From contig JAENWE010000252.1 of NCBI GenBank assembly GCA_016650185.1, positions 1-8,452 on the forward strand: a stretch of DNA of 8,452 bases, in the 5' to 3' direction. The position numbers and the translations under genes are program-made. Every line of letters starts with the position of its first letter. Positions within the stretch are counted from its first letter, which is position 1. This DNA is from Vicinamibacteria bacterium (GTDB lineage: Bacteria > Acidobacteriota > Vicinamibacteria > Fen-336 > JAGNNV01). This document shows positions 7,738 to 8,452 of the stretch, piece by piece. The notes under the pieces were generated by a model that saw only the letters and a list, made by a program, of their open reading frames with translations, had not been told where the DNA came from and searched no databases.

Positions 7738-8452
7738 TCGAAAGCCGGCTCGCGCTTGTCCACGAAAGCGCGGTGCGCCTCGGCGAAGTTGGGGCTCTGC
7801 ATGCAGATGGCCTGAAGCTCGGCTTCGTTGTCCAGAGCGGTGCGGAGATCGAGCGCGGCTTCGCGGTTGAGGGCCTGCTTGGTCACGCCGAGAGCGAAGG
7901 AGGGGCCCTTGGCGAGCCGCAGGGCGAGGGCCCGCGCTTCGGCCAGGGCCTGCTCGGGTTCGAAGACACTGGTGTACAGACCTATCGAGTGGGCCTCGGC
8001 GGCGCTGATGAAGTCACCCAACAGGAGCAGGCGCCGAGCCTGCGCTTCCCCCACCAACCGGGGCAACAACCAACCGGCGCCCATGTCGGCGCCGGCGAGG
8101 CCTACCTTGGTAAAGAGGAATGCGATCTTGGCCGTGTGGGAAGCAACCCGGAAGTCGGAGGCCGCCGCGATCACCGCGCCCGCACCCGCCACCGTGCCAT
8201 TGAGAGCCGCGACCACCGGCCGGCGGCATTCGCGGATCGAAAGAATCAGTTCGCAGGTCACGCGCGTGAAGACCAGCAGGTCCTCGATCGGCTTGCCCAG
8301 AAGAGCGCCGATGATGTCTTCGACGTCGCCGCCGGTGCAGAAGGCCCGACCGCGGCCGGTGATGATGATGGCCCGCACTCCTGGTTCGGAGTCGAGGGCC
8401 CGGAAGGTGGCCGCGAGTTCCCGGTAGATCTCGAAAGTGAGGGCGTTCAGGC
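7734..8452 (-). CDS. Enoyl-CoA hydratase/isomerase (crotonase) family protein, 5' partial
   Basis: The reading frame runs off the right edge; 238 complete residues are visible, numbered here from the first whole codon (8448-8450). They begin LNALTFEIYRELAATF, the usual crotonase start after a missing 15-20 residues. A GTG at 8378 in GVRAIIITG is internal and not the start. Crotonase features are the CoA/oxyanion motif GRAFCTGGD (34-42), the second oxyanion region NGTVAGAG (84-91), and LLGDFISAAEAHSIGL (143-158). Against rat mitochondrial enoyl-CoA hydratase, the catalytic E144 lines up with V93. The region of E164 reads AFLFTKVGLAGADMGAG (110-126), which has no Glu. A plain hydratase reaction by the classical mechanism is therefore unlikely; isomerase, hydrolase or ring-opening chemistry on a CoA ester fits better. 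The stop overlaps the acyl-CoA dehydrogenase start as ATGA, which places it in the aryl-CoA operon. The family is certain; the reaction is unknown. Confidence 0.9.
   Translation of the reverse strand, partial: LNALTFEIYRELAATFRALDSEPGVRAIIITGRGRAFCTGGDVEDIIGALLGKPIEDLLVFTRVTCELILSIRECRRPVVAALNGTVAGAGAVIAAASDFRVASHTAKIAFLFTKVGLAGADMGAGWLLPRLVGEAQARRLLLLGDFISAAEAHSIGLYTSVFEPEQALAEARALALRLAKGPSFALGVTKQALNREAALDLRTALDNEAELQAICMQSPNFAEAHRAFVDKREPAFE

Noticed and set aside
8361..8370. GAT repeat (gatgatgatg) as a microsatellite
   Set aside because: It encodes the consecutive isoleucines of the conserved AIIITG strand of the crotonase fold.

Overview
This is a GC-rich (estimated by eye at about 65%), gene-dense bacterial window that is almost entirely coding. 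It holds seven protein genes in two converging blocks. I see no RNA gene, mobile element, CRISPR array, attachment site or sizeable repeat. The largest stretches without a gene are about 55 bases. The host cannot be named from this sequence. The mix of a Tat-type GH109 oxidoreductase-fold protein, an SSS sodium symporter and aerobic aryl-CoA catabolism would suit an environmental GC-rich heterotroph (for example Acidobacteriota, Planctomycetota, Gemmatimonadota or a related metagenomic lineage). That is inference only.

The left block, bases 1-4283, is on the + strand. It starts with the 3' part of an ApaH-like symmetrical diadenosine tetraphosphatase (cut by the window edge). A sodium/solute symporter of the SSS family follows, coupled by a 4-base ATGA overlap to a twin-arginine Gfo/Idh/MocA-fold protein. 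That protein carries the residue set of glycoside hydrolase family 109 (NAD-dependent alpha-N-acetylgalactosaminidase type). The symporter/GH109 pair looks like a two-gene unit for releasing and importing a sugar or amino sugar. A small VOC (glyoxalase-fold) protein closes the block.

The right block, bases 4292-8452, is on the - strand. It is a tightly overlapping three-gene operon, read from right to left: an enoyl-CoA hydratase/isomerase-family protein (5' end outside the window), an acyl-CoA dehydrogenase, and a 768-residue fusion of a flavin hydroxylase with an Old Yellow Enzyme-type reductase. The fusion has the architecture of 2-aminobenzoyl-CoA (anthraniloyl-CoA) monooxygenase/reductase. 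Both gene junctions are ATGA overlaps. The set fits aerobic aryl-CoA dearomatisation followed by beta-oxidation-like steps, most likely of anthranilate or a close relative. The CoA ligase that should feed it is not in view and would be expected beyond the right edge.

The two blocks meet tail to tail with only 8 bases between stop codons. I do not see a wholly new system. The points most worth checking are the crotonase-family protein that lacks both classical catalytic glutamates, the substrate of the fused monooxygenase/reductase, and the exported GH109 protein paired with its own symporter.
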